Of a stretch of DNA of 64,000 nt, positions 26,295 to 34,112 are shown one piece after another. The stretch is from contig JAFVBR010000005.1 in assembly GCA_017479885.1 (NCBI GenBank), positions 1 to 64,000 of the forward strand. The letters are read 5' to 3'. Numbering within the stretch: the first letter of the stretch is position 1; every line of letters begins with the position of its first letter. Origin of the DNA: Paludibacteraceae bacterium. GTDB taxonomy: Bacteria; Bacteroidota; Bacteroidia; Bacteroidales; Paludibacteraceae. Both the position numbers and the translations under genes were made by a program. Below the pieces are notes generated by a model. That model had not been told where the DNA came from, made no database searches, and saw only the letters and a list, made by a program, of their open reading frames with translations.

Positions 26295-27224
26295 TTACAA
26301 ATCTGTCAGGCGCATTGCTCTTATTCCGTTTTGGGCATAATCGGCAAGCGTCTTTTCTTCAATTATAACCTTCTTGGCTGTATATGAGGCGTGAATAAAA
26401 TGCATCTCGCCGTTCACTTCGTATGCTATTGCCACATGAGCAAGATCCAAACCGGCACGGGGAGAAATAAAACTTACTATATCGCCGCTTCGTATCTTGT
26501 CTGTCATCTCATCTTTCTTCAGTTCCGACTGAGGAATATAATAGTATGGTTTCTGTTGGTTCAGGTGCTCTTCTATCATCCTTATCTTGCCCAGTTCGCA
26601 TACGTCATGACTCAGTTGGTAATACGTCCGGGGGTGTGCCGACATATAGAAAAACTCCTGATTGCGCTCCACTCCAAGTTCTTTTGTATATTCTCTCAGT
26701 ATTCCGTTGGTCTGGTTTTGCAGTATCCACTCCGAAGTGTAATGTACTCGTGAGGCGTAGCCGTCAACCATTCCGAGTCTGTAGCGCATATTTCTTATAT
26801 TGTCTTTCAGCAGTTCGTACGAGGGCTTGGCATCTTCCACCGACGGCGTTTGCCTTATGCAAAAGTGCTCACCGTCGCCTGCCTGCACTATGCGTTTGCC
26901 TTTAAGGGTGAGAGCCATACATGTGCTCAGTTCAACAAACAATATGCAGTCTGTCTTGTCGAGAAACACTTGCAGTTCTTCAGGCTCCGACTCCAGCGAT
27001 GCCCACATGTACGGTGTTTCGAGCAGTTCAAGAGCAACTTGCACCACCAACTCGTGCAATGGCAAATCGCGCTTGTTCTGCAGAGCGACTGAAACACGGT
27101 TGTATATGGCAATATTCTTTGCCGTCTGATTGGTAGTGTCAGCCGTTGATATGTTGACATCTTGGGCTGTGAGAGGCATACTGACAAGTATAGCCAAAAC
27201 GATTGTTATCTCTCTGATTCTCAT
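26295..27224 (-). CDS. DUF1460 protein, probable cell-wall amidase
   Basis: Exported member of the DUF1460 family, which has an NlpC/P60-like cysteine peptidase fold and acts on peptidoglycan fragments. A signal peptide (MRIREITIVLAILVSMPLTAQ) is followed by LLETPYMW, the catalytic cysteine in DKTDCILFVELST, and the histidine in AGLDLAHVAIAY; FIHAS comes near the end. I chose ATG 27224, two bases after the exonuclease stop, because it gives the clean signal. Co-transcribed with the exonuclease upstream and M48 downstream. Confidence 0.87.
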   Translation of the reverse strand: MRIREITIVLAILVSMPLTAQDVNISTADTTNQTAKNIAIYNRVSVALQNKRDLPLHELVVQVALELLETPYMWASLESEPEELQVFLDKTDCILFVELSTCMALTLKGKRIVQAGDGEHFCIRQTPSVEDAKPSYELLKDNIRNMRYRLGMVDGYASRVHYTSEWILQNQTNGILREYTKELGVERNQEFFYMSAHPRTYYQLSHDVCELGKIRMIEEHLNQQKPYYYIPQSELKKDEMTDKIRSGDIVSFISPRAGLDLAHVAIAYEVNGEMHFIHASYTAKKVIIEEKTLADYAQNGIRAMRLTDL

Positions 27225-27226
27225 AT

Positions 27227-27748
27227 TCACATTATTTGTGTTGCTATTATCGCACAAGCCTCTGCATCTGCCAGTGCATGGTGGTGTTGCCTCAGGTCGT
27301 AGCCGCAGGCGGCTGCCACTGTCTGCAACTGGTGATTCACCAGATTTCTGCCGAAATATTTTCGCGAAGCATATAGGGTGTCTCTGAACTCATAGTCGGG
27401 ATAAGCCATGTCGTATGCCGCAAACACCGCTTTCAGGCACCCCTCGTCAAATCGCGAATTGTGGGCAACGAACGGAACTTCACCGTCTTCAATATAAGGG
27501 TAATACCTGTGAACAGCGGCTATCAGATCTGACCACACCTCTGGAAACTCCTCAGCACAATCGGTATCCTCATAACCAAGCCCGTGCACCTGCCGGCAGA
27601 AGACGGCATAGTAGTTCGGACGCGGACGAATCAGACTATAAAACGAGTCAACTACCTCTCCGTTGTTCACTATCACCGCACCCACTGAGCACACGCTGCT
27701 CGGTTTGCCATTGGCTGTCTCGAAATCTATTGCCACAAAATCGGTCAT
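27227..27748 (-). CDS. DnaQ-like 3'-5' exonuclease (DEDDh)
   Basis: Exonuclease of the DnaQ superfamily. Exo I is DFVAIDFETANGKPSS (Asp and Glu), Exo II lies in VPFVAHNSRFDEGCL, and Exo III is HHALADAEACA (His and Asp, DEDDh type). At 173 residues it is a stand-alone nuclease rather than a polymerase subunit; possible roles are RNA end trimming or DNA repair. Start ATG 27748. It is the first gene of the exonuclease-DUF1460-M48 group. Confidence 0.9.
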   Translation of the reverse strand: MTDFVAIDFETANGKPSSVCSVGAVIVNNGEVVDSFYSLIRPRPNYYAVFCRQVHGLGYEDTDCAEEFPEVWSDLIAAVHRYYPYIEDGEVPFVAHNSRFDEGCLKAVFAAYDMAYPDYEFRDTLYASRKYFGRNLVNHQLQTVAAACGYDLRQHHHALADAEACAIIATQIM

Positions 27749-27823
27749 ACTCCACCCTGCCTGTTACTCGTCTCTTGTCCAGCATTATCTAATGTTTGCA
27801 TGCATAGTCAGAATTTCTCCATA

Positions 27824-28060
27824 TCATTTCTTTACACCCTCAAAATTGCTGACAATCTTCACCTTAATATCTTCAAAATTATCAACAATCTTCACTTTCA
27901 CATCCTCGAAGTTGTTCACTATCTTCACCTTGCCGTACATCTTGAATGTCTTGCCGTCCTTGGTGATTGTGCAATTATCCTTGTCTATAACAGCTTTTTC
28001 TGCATAGATCGTGCCAATGCCGACAGCCATAACTATCAAAAGTAATATCAAACGTTTCAT
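27824..28060 (-). CDS. small exported protein with three 11-residue repeats
   Basis: A 78-residue protein: signal peptide (MKRLILLLIVMAVGIGTIYA), a short beta-like stretch (AVIDKDNCTITKDGKTF), then three near-identical 11-residue units of the form KVKIVxNFEDV, ending GVKK. This alternating valine/isoleucine repeat with NFED turns recalls the small Bacteroidetes septoil-knot/DUF6150 proteins, whose repeats are of similar length; that resemblance is from memory and weak. It has an excellent promoter of its own (28133-28164) and a leader with a hairpin (28088-28095 with 28102-28109). The repeat coding is conserved at DNA level, consistent with recent duplication. Confidence 0.8.
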   Translation of the reverse strand: MKRLILLLIVMAVGIGTIYAEKAVIDKDNCTITKDGKTFKMYGKVKIVNNFEDVKVKIVDNFEDIKVKIVSNFEGVKK

Positions 28061-28132
28061 AATCATTCGTGTTTTGTTGTTTATATTGTTTTGGCATAAC
28101 CGCCAAAACACTACTTCGATTATTTTGCATTG

Positions 28133-28164
28133 CAAAGGTAGTAAAACTATTGCATACTTGCAAA
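28133..28164 (-). promoter_or_regulatory. promoter of the small repeat-protein gene
   Basis: Minus strand TTTG (28164-28161), 20 bases, TACCTTTG (28140-28133): a perfect consensus. Start near 28126, leader about 66 bases. Confidence 0.85.
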
Positions 28165-28242
28165 TATGCCGGCTTCAGAACCCTATTTTATGCCCGGACT
28201 CTTTTTTTTCACTTTTAACTTTTCACTCTTCACTTTTTTTTG

Positions 28243-28250
28243 TACCTTTG
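28243..28250 (+). promoter_or_regulatory. -7 box of the ftsY operon promoter
   Basis: TACCTTTG with a weak TTT at the -33 distance; start near 28257, 35 bases before the ftsY ATG. Confidence 0.6.
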
Positions 28251-28291
28251 CACCCGTGTAAATATGTATTGTTTCATAAGGAGATTATATA

Positions 28292-29248
28292 ATGGCATTT
28301 TTCGGATTATTCTCAAAGGAAAAGAAAGAGACACTCGACAAAGGGCTTGAAAAAAGCAAAGAGAGCGTGCTCGGCAAGATTTCCCGCGCCATAGTGGGCA
28401 AATCCACTGTGGATGACGATGTGCTTGACAATCTTGAGGAGGCACTCATCACCTCCGATGTAGGAGTGGACACCACCCTGCGCATTATTGAGCGCATTCA
28501 GCAGCGTGTGGCTCGCGACAAGTATCTTGGCACAAACGAACTCAACCGTATTCTCACAGAAGAGACAGCCGCACTGCTCCAGGAAAACAACACCGACAAC
28601 GTGCCCGATTTTGATGCTCCGCTACCCCATAAACCATACGTCATTATGGTGGTCGGAGTCAACGGTGTGGGCAAAACAACCACTATCGGCAAACTCGCAT
28701 ACCAATACAAACAGGCGGGCAAGAAGGTTTACCTCGGTGCTGCCGACACTTTCCGTGCTGCCGCTGTAGAGCAGCTCTGTATCTGGGGAGAGCGCGTAGG
28801 AGTGCCCGTCATCAAGCAGCAAATGGGTTCTGACCCTGCCTCTGTGGCTTACGACACACTGCAGTCGGCTGTGGCAAACAATGCCGACGTTGTACTGATT
28901 GACACGGCAGGTCGTCTGCACAATAAGATAAACCTTATGAACGAGCTGACCAAGATTCGCAATGTAATGCAGAAGGTTGTGCCAGATGCACCGCACGATG
29001 TGATGCTGGTACTTGACGGCTCAACAGGACAGAATGCATTCGAGCAGGCAAAACAGTTCACGAAGGCAACCAAGGTTACTTCGCTCGCTGTCACAAAACT
29101 TGACGGCACAGCCAAAGGCGGTGTGGTGATAGGCATAAGCGACCAGTTCAAAATACCCGTCAAGTATATCGGACTCGGAGAACAAATGACCGACCTGCAG
29201 GTCTTCAACCGCGAGGAGTTCGTCCAATCCTTGCTTGCACTCAAATAA
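28292..29248 (+). CDS. ftsY: signal recognition particle receptor
   Basis: SRP receptor GTPase that docks ribosome-SRP complexes at the inner membrane. An N-domain helical bundle (residues 1-110) precedes the NG GTPase: GVNGVGKTTT (G1), AADTFRAAAVEQL (G2), DTAGRLHNK (G3), TKLDGTAKGG (G4), and KYIGLGEQMTDLQVF at the end. The acidic A-domain of E. coli FtsY is absent, as is usual outside Proteobacteria; 318 residues is normal for that form. It is followed on the same strand by four closely spaced genes (gaps 55, 38, 6 and 9 bases) that are probably one transcript. Confidence 0.96.
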   Translation: MAFFGLFSKEKKETLDKGLEKSKESVLGKISRAIVGKSTVDDDVLDNLEEALITSDVGVDTTLRIIERIQQRVARDKYLGTNELNRILTEETAALLQENNTDNVPDFDAPLPHKPYVIMVVGVNGVGKTTTIGKLAYQYKQAGKKVYLGAADTFRAAAVEQLCIWGERVGVPVIKQQMGSDPASVAYDTLQSAVANNADVVLIDTAGRLHNKINLMNELTKIRNVMQKVVPDAPHDVMLVLDGSTGQNAFEQAKQFTKATKVTSLAVTKLDGTAKGGVVIGISDQFKIPVKYIGLGEQMTDLQVFNREEFVQSLLALK

Positions 29249-29303
29249 AACCACTCTAAACTAATTCTAAACTACTCTAAACATCAAACCAAAAGAACTC
29301 ACC

Positions 29304-30236
29304 ATGTATTCCTCATCTGATAAAATGGCTGAACTGATGAGTGCGGAGCCCCAGATTCTACAACTCATTGCTCGTTTCCGCTTGCCGCTCGGCGTCGGCG
29401 ACAAGACCATTCAGGAGGTATGCCTCGAGAACAACGTACATACTCCCACTTTTCTCACGCTTGTCAACTACAAGCTTTCACCCGAACAACAAATCAACTT
29501 CGAAAGTCTGTCTCTGCCTACTCTGATGGATTACCTGAGGCAGGCGCATGAGTATTTCTTCAATTTCTCACTGCCCATGCTGCGCCGCAAACTCATTGAG
29601 GCTATCAACTACTCAGTCAGTGAGTCGAAAATTCCCATGCTCATCATTCGCTTCTTCGACGAGTATGTCAACGAAGTGTCGCTTCACATGCAGCACGAGA
29701 ACGACCAACTGTTCCCTTATGTTGAGAAACTGCTCACAGGCGAAAAAACAGAAGGCTTCGATATCGAGATTTTCGCGCATCAGCACAGAGCAGTTGATGA
29801 CCAGCATATAGCCGACAAACTCAATGAACTCAAAAACCTCATCATACGCTACTATCCACAGCAGGGAGAGAACGACCTGCTCATATCCGCTCTCTACGAC
29901 CTGTTCAATGTAGAGCAGTCGCTCAGCACTCACTGCAATTTTGAGGACGAGATTCTTCTGCCCGCAGTGCGCCGTCTTGAGCAGCAGCGCCGCACCAACC
30001 CTGTACGCAAACAAAAGATGCAGCAGCAGGAAGAACTTTCTGACAGAGAGAAAGACGTGCTGATAGAAGTGGTGAAAGGTCTGAGCAACAAAGAGATTGC
30101 CGATGCACTATGCATCTCGATACACACCGTCATCTCCCACAGAAAGAACATTTCGAAGAAACTGAACATACATTCGCCCGCAGGTCTGACCATATATGCC
30201 ATTGTCAATAACCTTGTGGACATCAACAACATGTAA
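29304..30236 (+). CDS. hemerythrin-like sensor fused to a LuxR-type regulator
   Basis: Transcription factor with a probable di-iron sensor. The N-terminal 70 residues recall the ScdA/YtfE N-domain. Residues about 75-225 form a hemerythrin-like helical bundle with spaced metal ligands: HEYFF, HMQHENDQLFPYV, HQHRAVDDQH and THCNFEDEILLPAV. The C-terminal 65 residues are a LuxR/GerE helix-turn-helix (LSDREKDVLIEVVKGLSNKE, then HTVISHRKNISKKL). RIC/YtfE-type hemerythrins act in nitric oxide and oxidative damage, so I infer sensing of oxygen or NO and direct DNA binding. No signal peptide. Targets are unknown; the next gene is a phase-variable lipoprotein candidate. Confidence 0.88.
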   Translation: MYSSSDKMAELMSAEPQILQLIARFRLPLGVGDKTIQEVCLENNVHTPTFLTLVNYKLSPEQQINFESLSLPTLMDYLRQAHEYFFNFSLPMLRRKLIEAINYSVSESKIPMLIIRFFDEYVNEVSLHMQHENDQLFPYVEKLLTGEKTEGFDIEIFAHQHRAVDDQHIADKLNELKNLIIRYYPQQGENDLLISALYDLFNVEQSLSTHCNFEDEILLPAVRRLEQQRRTNPVRKQKMQQQEELSDREKDVLIEVVKGLSNKEIADALCISIHTVISHRKNISKKLNIHSPAGLTIYAIVNNLVDINNM

Positions 30237-30274
30237 ATAAACAAATTGTATAACAATTTCAATCTTGGGTATAT

Positions 30275-32000
30275 ATGAAAAGATATTCAATTCAATTCAA
30301 TTCAATTCATCTTCATTGCAATTGCATTGATGATGGTCGGTTGCAGCAACAACCATGAAGTAAGCGGCGAACTCCGCGAGATTTATCTCAACAAGAGCAA
30401 AATCTCCATCGAGGTTGGAGAAGAATACACCTTGCGCGTCGGCTACGAACCCGAAGAAGCAGAGGAGTTTGCACCTGCCGTTACTTGGGAATCGACAAAG
30501 ACCAAAGTTGCCACAGTTGATGACGGCGTAGTGAAAGCCAAATCCGAAGGCAAGACCACCATTATCGCCACCTGCGGAAAGTTCACTGCTGAATGTGAGG
30601 TGGAAGTACTGCCGGAACCTGACCCTGTGCCTGTTGAGAGCATCAGTTTTGAAAAAACAGAAATGGACATTTTCCTTGACGAGACATATCAATTAACAGT
30701 AATCTACTCTCCGGTTGAGTCGGAGCGTACTGCTGACGCTGTTGTCTGGTCATCTTCCGACGAGTCAGTCGTATCGGTTGACGATGAAGGCTATGCCACT
30801 GCTCACGCACTTGGCAAAGCCACCATCACTGCCAAATGCGGCACACACACTGCCAATTGCGTACTCACTGTTATTTCCAAAGGCATTATCGTTTCTCCTG
30901 AATCAGTTTCCGCTCCCGCAGAAGGCGGCAGTTACACCGTAACCGTCAGAACGCCATCTGCTTGGCAGGCAGATTATTCCGCTGACTGGATGAGCATTAG
31001 TCCTCAAGCAGGTGACAACACTACTGAAATAACTGTCAATGTGTTCGCGTCCAACAGCAGTCAGGAGAAGATAGCAACAGTAGTCTTCCGTAACGATGTA
31101 GGCGAAGCCACTCTCACCGTCATCCGCGAGGGAGCACCTGCAGCATTCTCCGTTTCACCTACTGCCAAAGTTCAGTTTGCACCCGGTAACCTGCAGTGTA
31201 TTCCAGACGATAACCTCCACTACACTGCCTCTAAGAGCCAATGGCGCTTTGCTGAGCACCAATGGGACTATCTCGGCAAAGAAGCCAACGAGAAGATAGC
31301 ATGGCAGATGCCCATGACCACATGGATAGACCTCTTTGGTTGGGCTACGTCAGGATTGATACGTGAGGATTATTACCAATATACCTACCCCGGACAATAC
31401 GACAACTGGAATCCTGAACGTTTTGGCAACGGAACTTCCGACATTAACGGAACTGACTACGACTGGGGACAGTTCTGCACTATAAGTTCTTACCCTGCAG
31501 GCACATGGAGAACACTCACGGGTGATGAATGGAAATATCTGATTTTTGAGCGCCAGAACGCAGACCAACTCTACTCTATTGCCACCGTCAACAATGTCAA
31601 TGGACTTATCATACTGCCCGACAACTGGGATTCGCCGGCATCAGTGTCCTTCACTCCTAATGCCACAGGATATACTACCAATAGTTACGATTCAGATCAA
31701 TGGTCAGAGTTTGAAGATCGAGGTGCAGCCTTCCTGCCTGCAGCCGGATATAGAGTTCGCCAGTCATATTCCGCATACGCCATGTCCACTACCGGAAACG
31801 TAGGTTATTACTGGTCGGCAAGTCATAGCACTATTTGGGATGATTCAAGTCTTATATCTGAAGAAGAGAAAGGCAAGATGCGCAACGAAAGAGCAATTGT
31901 ACTGAGATTTGACATGCGTACATCAGGAACAAGAGTAGATATAAATGAACAAGATCGTTCACATGGTTGTTCCGTCCGTCTCGTGAAAGACATTAAATAA
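30275..32000 (+). CDS. BIG2/BACON lipoprotein, paralogue B, signal peptide out of frame at a pentanucleotide repeat
   Basis: Predicted surface lipoprotein with two BIG2-type Ig-like domains, one BACON domain and the same C-terminal domain (VQFAPGNLQC, WIDLFGWA, WRTLTGDEWKYL, LILPDNW, SVRLVKDIK) as 24-1286 and 46654-48027. The open frame runs from about 30327, where only TTG or internal ATGs give a start (MMMVGC). The natural ATG is at 30275, but between it and the open frame lie five perfect ATTCA units (30285-30309), and as sequenced this ATG reads out of frame and stops after 27 codons. Six or three units would restore the frame and give MKRYSIQF, a hydrophobic core (IFIAIALMMVG) and lipid Cys: a textbook lipoprotein signal. 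It sits between the regulator and tilS, six bases before tilS. Confidence 0.82.
30285..30309 (+). repeat. (ATTCA)5 simple sequence repeat in a signal peptide
   Basis: Five perfect tandem copies of ATTCA directly after the start codon region of the lipoprotein gene. A change of one unit shifts the reading frame by five bases. Frame arithmetic: ATG 30275 to the first in-frame ATG at 30330 is 55 bases, out of frame; one unit gained (60) or two lost (45) puts it in frame. Confidence 0.95.
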
Positions 32001-32006
32001 GACACG

Positions 32007-33278
32007 ATGCTCCGCAGAGTAAAGACATATATTGACAAGCACCGGCTCCTCAGTGAGGGAGTCGGTGTGATTGTAGGACTCAGCGGAGGAGCCGACTCGG
32101 TTGCTCTGCTTGACCTTCTGCTCCGTCTCGGCTACGACTGCACGGCTGTGCATTGCAACTTTCATCTGCGGGGAGAAGAGTCAGACCGCGACGAGCAGTT
32201 TGTCCGCCGACTCTGCACAACACTCGGCGTTACACTCATAGTGGAGCAATTCGACACCAAACAAATTGCGACCTCGCAGCATATCTCCTTAGAGATGGCT
32301 GCCCGCGACTTGCGCTACAGGTTGTTCGAGAAGGTAAGGGCTGAGTACGGTTGCCGGGCTATTGCCGTTGCCCACCACCAAAACGACCAAGCTGAGACTC
32401 TGCTGCTCAACCTCTGCCGTGGCACGGGAATACGGGGTTTAGCCGGAATGAAACCCAAGAACGGTTACATTGTCCGTCCCTTGCTCTGCACCACTCATAC
32501 TGATATTCTTGACTACCTGACTCTCCGGGGATTAAAGCACGTAGAGGACTCCACCAATACTGATACCTCTATCCTCCGAAACTTTGTTCGTCAGCAACTT
32601 TCGGCTTTGCCTCAGTCTGCCGTTGGTCATATTGCCGCCACTGCCGACCTCATGCAGGGGTACCGGACCATTGTCGAAGCATTTATTGCAGAAGCAGGCA
32701 AAGAGATAATTAGCACAACAGCCGAAGAGACAAGAATCGACATTGCCCGTCTGCTCTCTGCTCCTGCACCTGAGGTAGTGCTGTACGAACTGCTCCGCCC
32801 CTACTCTTTTCCTCAGACCGATGAGATATTTTCCTCACTCACTTCTGCTTCGGGGAGGCAGTTTTTCTCTGCTACCCACATTGCTCTTAAAGACCGCGAA
32901 CACCTTATAATATATAGCAGAAGCGCGCGCGAAAACACTGTTCCTAAGATTTCAACCCTCATTCGCAGCAGGAATCAGCAAGAAACATATCCTCTGCAGG
33001 ACGAACTTCGGATAGTGGTTGACAGCCGGATAATGGAAAAGACGTTGACTCTTCGTCATTGTCAGGAGGGAGACCGTTTTACTCCGATAGGTATGCGCGG
33101 AAGCAGAAAACTGCAGGATTTCTTCACTGACCTGCACCTTAGTTTGAAAGAGAAGAAGGAGGTGTGGCTGCTGCTCAGCGGAGATGAGATAGCATGGGTT
33201 GTGGGCTATCGTATAAGCGACAAATTCAAAGTCACAGACCTGACGAAAGAGGTTGCCGAGATAACTATACTTAATTAA
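32007..33278 (+). CDS. tilS: tRNA(Ile)-lysidine synthetase
   Basis: Converts C34 of the CAU anticodon of tRNA-Ile to lysidine with ATP and lysine. PP-loop motif GLSGGADSVALL near residue 25, then HCNFHLRGEESDRDEQFV and HHQNDQAETLLLNL, which are characteristic. The C-terminal domain includes EGDRFTPIGMRGSRKLQDFF. Length 423 is normal. The ATG lies six bases after the lipoprotein gene and nine bases before aroE, indicating shared transcription of this essential gene with the phase-variable lipoprotein. Confidence 0.96.
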   Translation: MLRRVKTYIDKHRLLSEGVGVIVGLSGGADSVALLDLLLRLGYDCTAVHCNFHLRGEESDRDEQFVRRLCTTLGVTLIVEQFDTKQIATSQHISLEMAARDLRYRLFEKVRAEYGCRAIAVAHHQNDQAETLLLNLCRGTGIRGLAGMKPKNGYIVRPLLCTTHTDILDYLTLRGLKHVEDSTNTDTSILRNFVRQQLSALPQSAVGHIAATADLMQGYRTIVEAFIAEAGKEIISTTAEETRIDIARLLSAPAPEVVLYELLRPYSFPQTDEIFSSLTSASGRQFFSATHIALKDREHLIIYSRSARENTVPKISTLIRSRNQQETYPLQDELRIVVDSRIMEKTLTLRHCQEGDRFTPIGMRGSRKLQDFFTDLHLSLKEKKEVWLLLSGDEIAWVVGYRISDKFKVTDLTKEVAEITILN

Positions 33279-33287
33279 CCTCTAAGC

Positions 33288-34010
33288 ATGTACCACTTCG
33301 GAATAATAGGCAATCCGCTCAAGCAGTCGTTTTCCGCAAAGTTTTTTACGGAGAAGTTCAATGCAGAGCATATAGATGCAGACTATCATCTGTTTCCGCT
33401 TGAGAGTATCCGTGAATTTCCGATGTTGATTAAAGAACACACTTTCCGGGGACTTAACGTCACTTTGCCTTTCAAGCAGAGCATTATACCGTATCTTAAC
33501 GAATTGGATGCTACTGCAAAGGGTGTGGGTGCAGTTAATGTGATAAATTTCCGGAATGGGTTACTCATAGGCTACAATACCGACACCAAAGGTTTTCGCG
33601 AGTCTGTCATTCCCTTGCTCAAGCCTTGCCACAAGTCCGCCCTTGTGCTTGGTACCGGGGGGGCAGCAAAAGCGGTTGCTTATGCTCTCCGCAGTCTTGA
33701 TATAGAGGTCAGGTTTGTCTCCCGTTCTCAAGATTACGATTTCACGTATTCCGAACTCAACAAAGAAGTTATTGCAGAGCATCTGCTTATAGTCAACTGC
33801 ACTCCTCTCGGAATGTTTCCCGATGTTGAAGCATGCCCTGCTCTGCCCTATCAGTATCTTACCGATCGCCATCTGCTCTACGATGTGATTTACAATCCCG
33901 CCCTCACTCTTTTCCTCCGTAAGGGCAAGGAACAGGGAGCGGTTGTATGCAATGGTCTTGAGATGCTCTACGGTCAGGCACGCCAGGCATGGGAAATCTG
34001 GAACAACTAA
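33288..34010 (+). CDS. aroE: shikimate dehydrogenase
   Basis: Reduces 3-dehydroshikimate to shikimate with NADPH in aromatic amino acid synthesis. Substrate-binding segment GNPLKQSFSAKFF, catalytic lysine in LNVTLPFKQ, GAVNVI, YNTDTKGF, the nucleotide-binding LGTGGAAKAVAYAL, and NCTPLGMFP and NGLEMLYGQA near the end. Length 240 residues is slightly short but normal for Bacteroidetes. The codons for Gly-Gly in the nucleotide-binding loop form a run of seven G (33657-33663). Last gene of the ftsY group, followed by a shared terminator. Confidence 0.95.
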   Translation: MYHFGIIGNPLKQSFSAKFFTEKFNAEHIDADYHLFPLESIREFPMLIKEHTFRGLNVTLPFKQSIIPYLNELDATAKGVGAVNVINFRNGLLIGYNTDTKGFRESVIPLLKPCHKSALVLGTGGAAKAVAYALRSLDIEVRFVSRSQDYDFTYSELNKEVIAEHLLIVNCTPLGMFPDVEACPALPYQYLTDRHLLYDVIYNPALTLFLRKGKEQGAVVCNGLEMLYGQARQAWEIWNN

Positions 34011-34048
34011 CAGTTGATGAGCCTTAGACATAAGTCTTATTATAGAAC

Positions 34049-34096
34049 AAACAAATACGGATACCTTCAACGTTGAGATGGTATCCGTATTTGTTT
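34049..34096. terminator. long hairpin terminator between convergent operons
   Basis: Perfect 17-base stem (34049-34065 with 34080-34096), with a small self-complementary sequence (TCAACGTTGA) in the loop. The tails are A/T-rich on both sides but without a long pure T-run. Lies between aroE and the convergent V-ATPase subunit A gene and marks the end of the V-ATPase transcript. Confidence 0.75.
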
Positions 34097-34112
34097 ATAA
34101 AATGACTATCAA

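Noticed and set aside
33657..33663. G7 run inside aroE as another phase-variation tract
   Set aside because: It encodes the conserved Gly-Gly of the nucleotide-binding loop, the frame is intact on both sides, and seven is short compared with the leader tracts.
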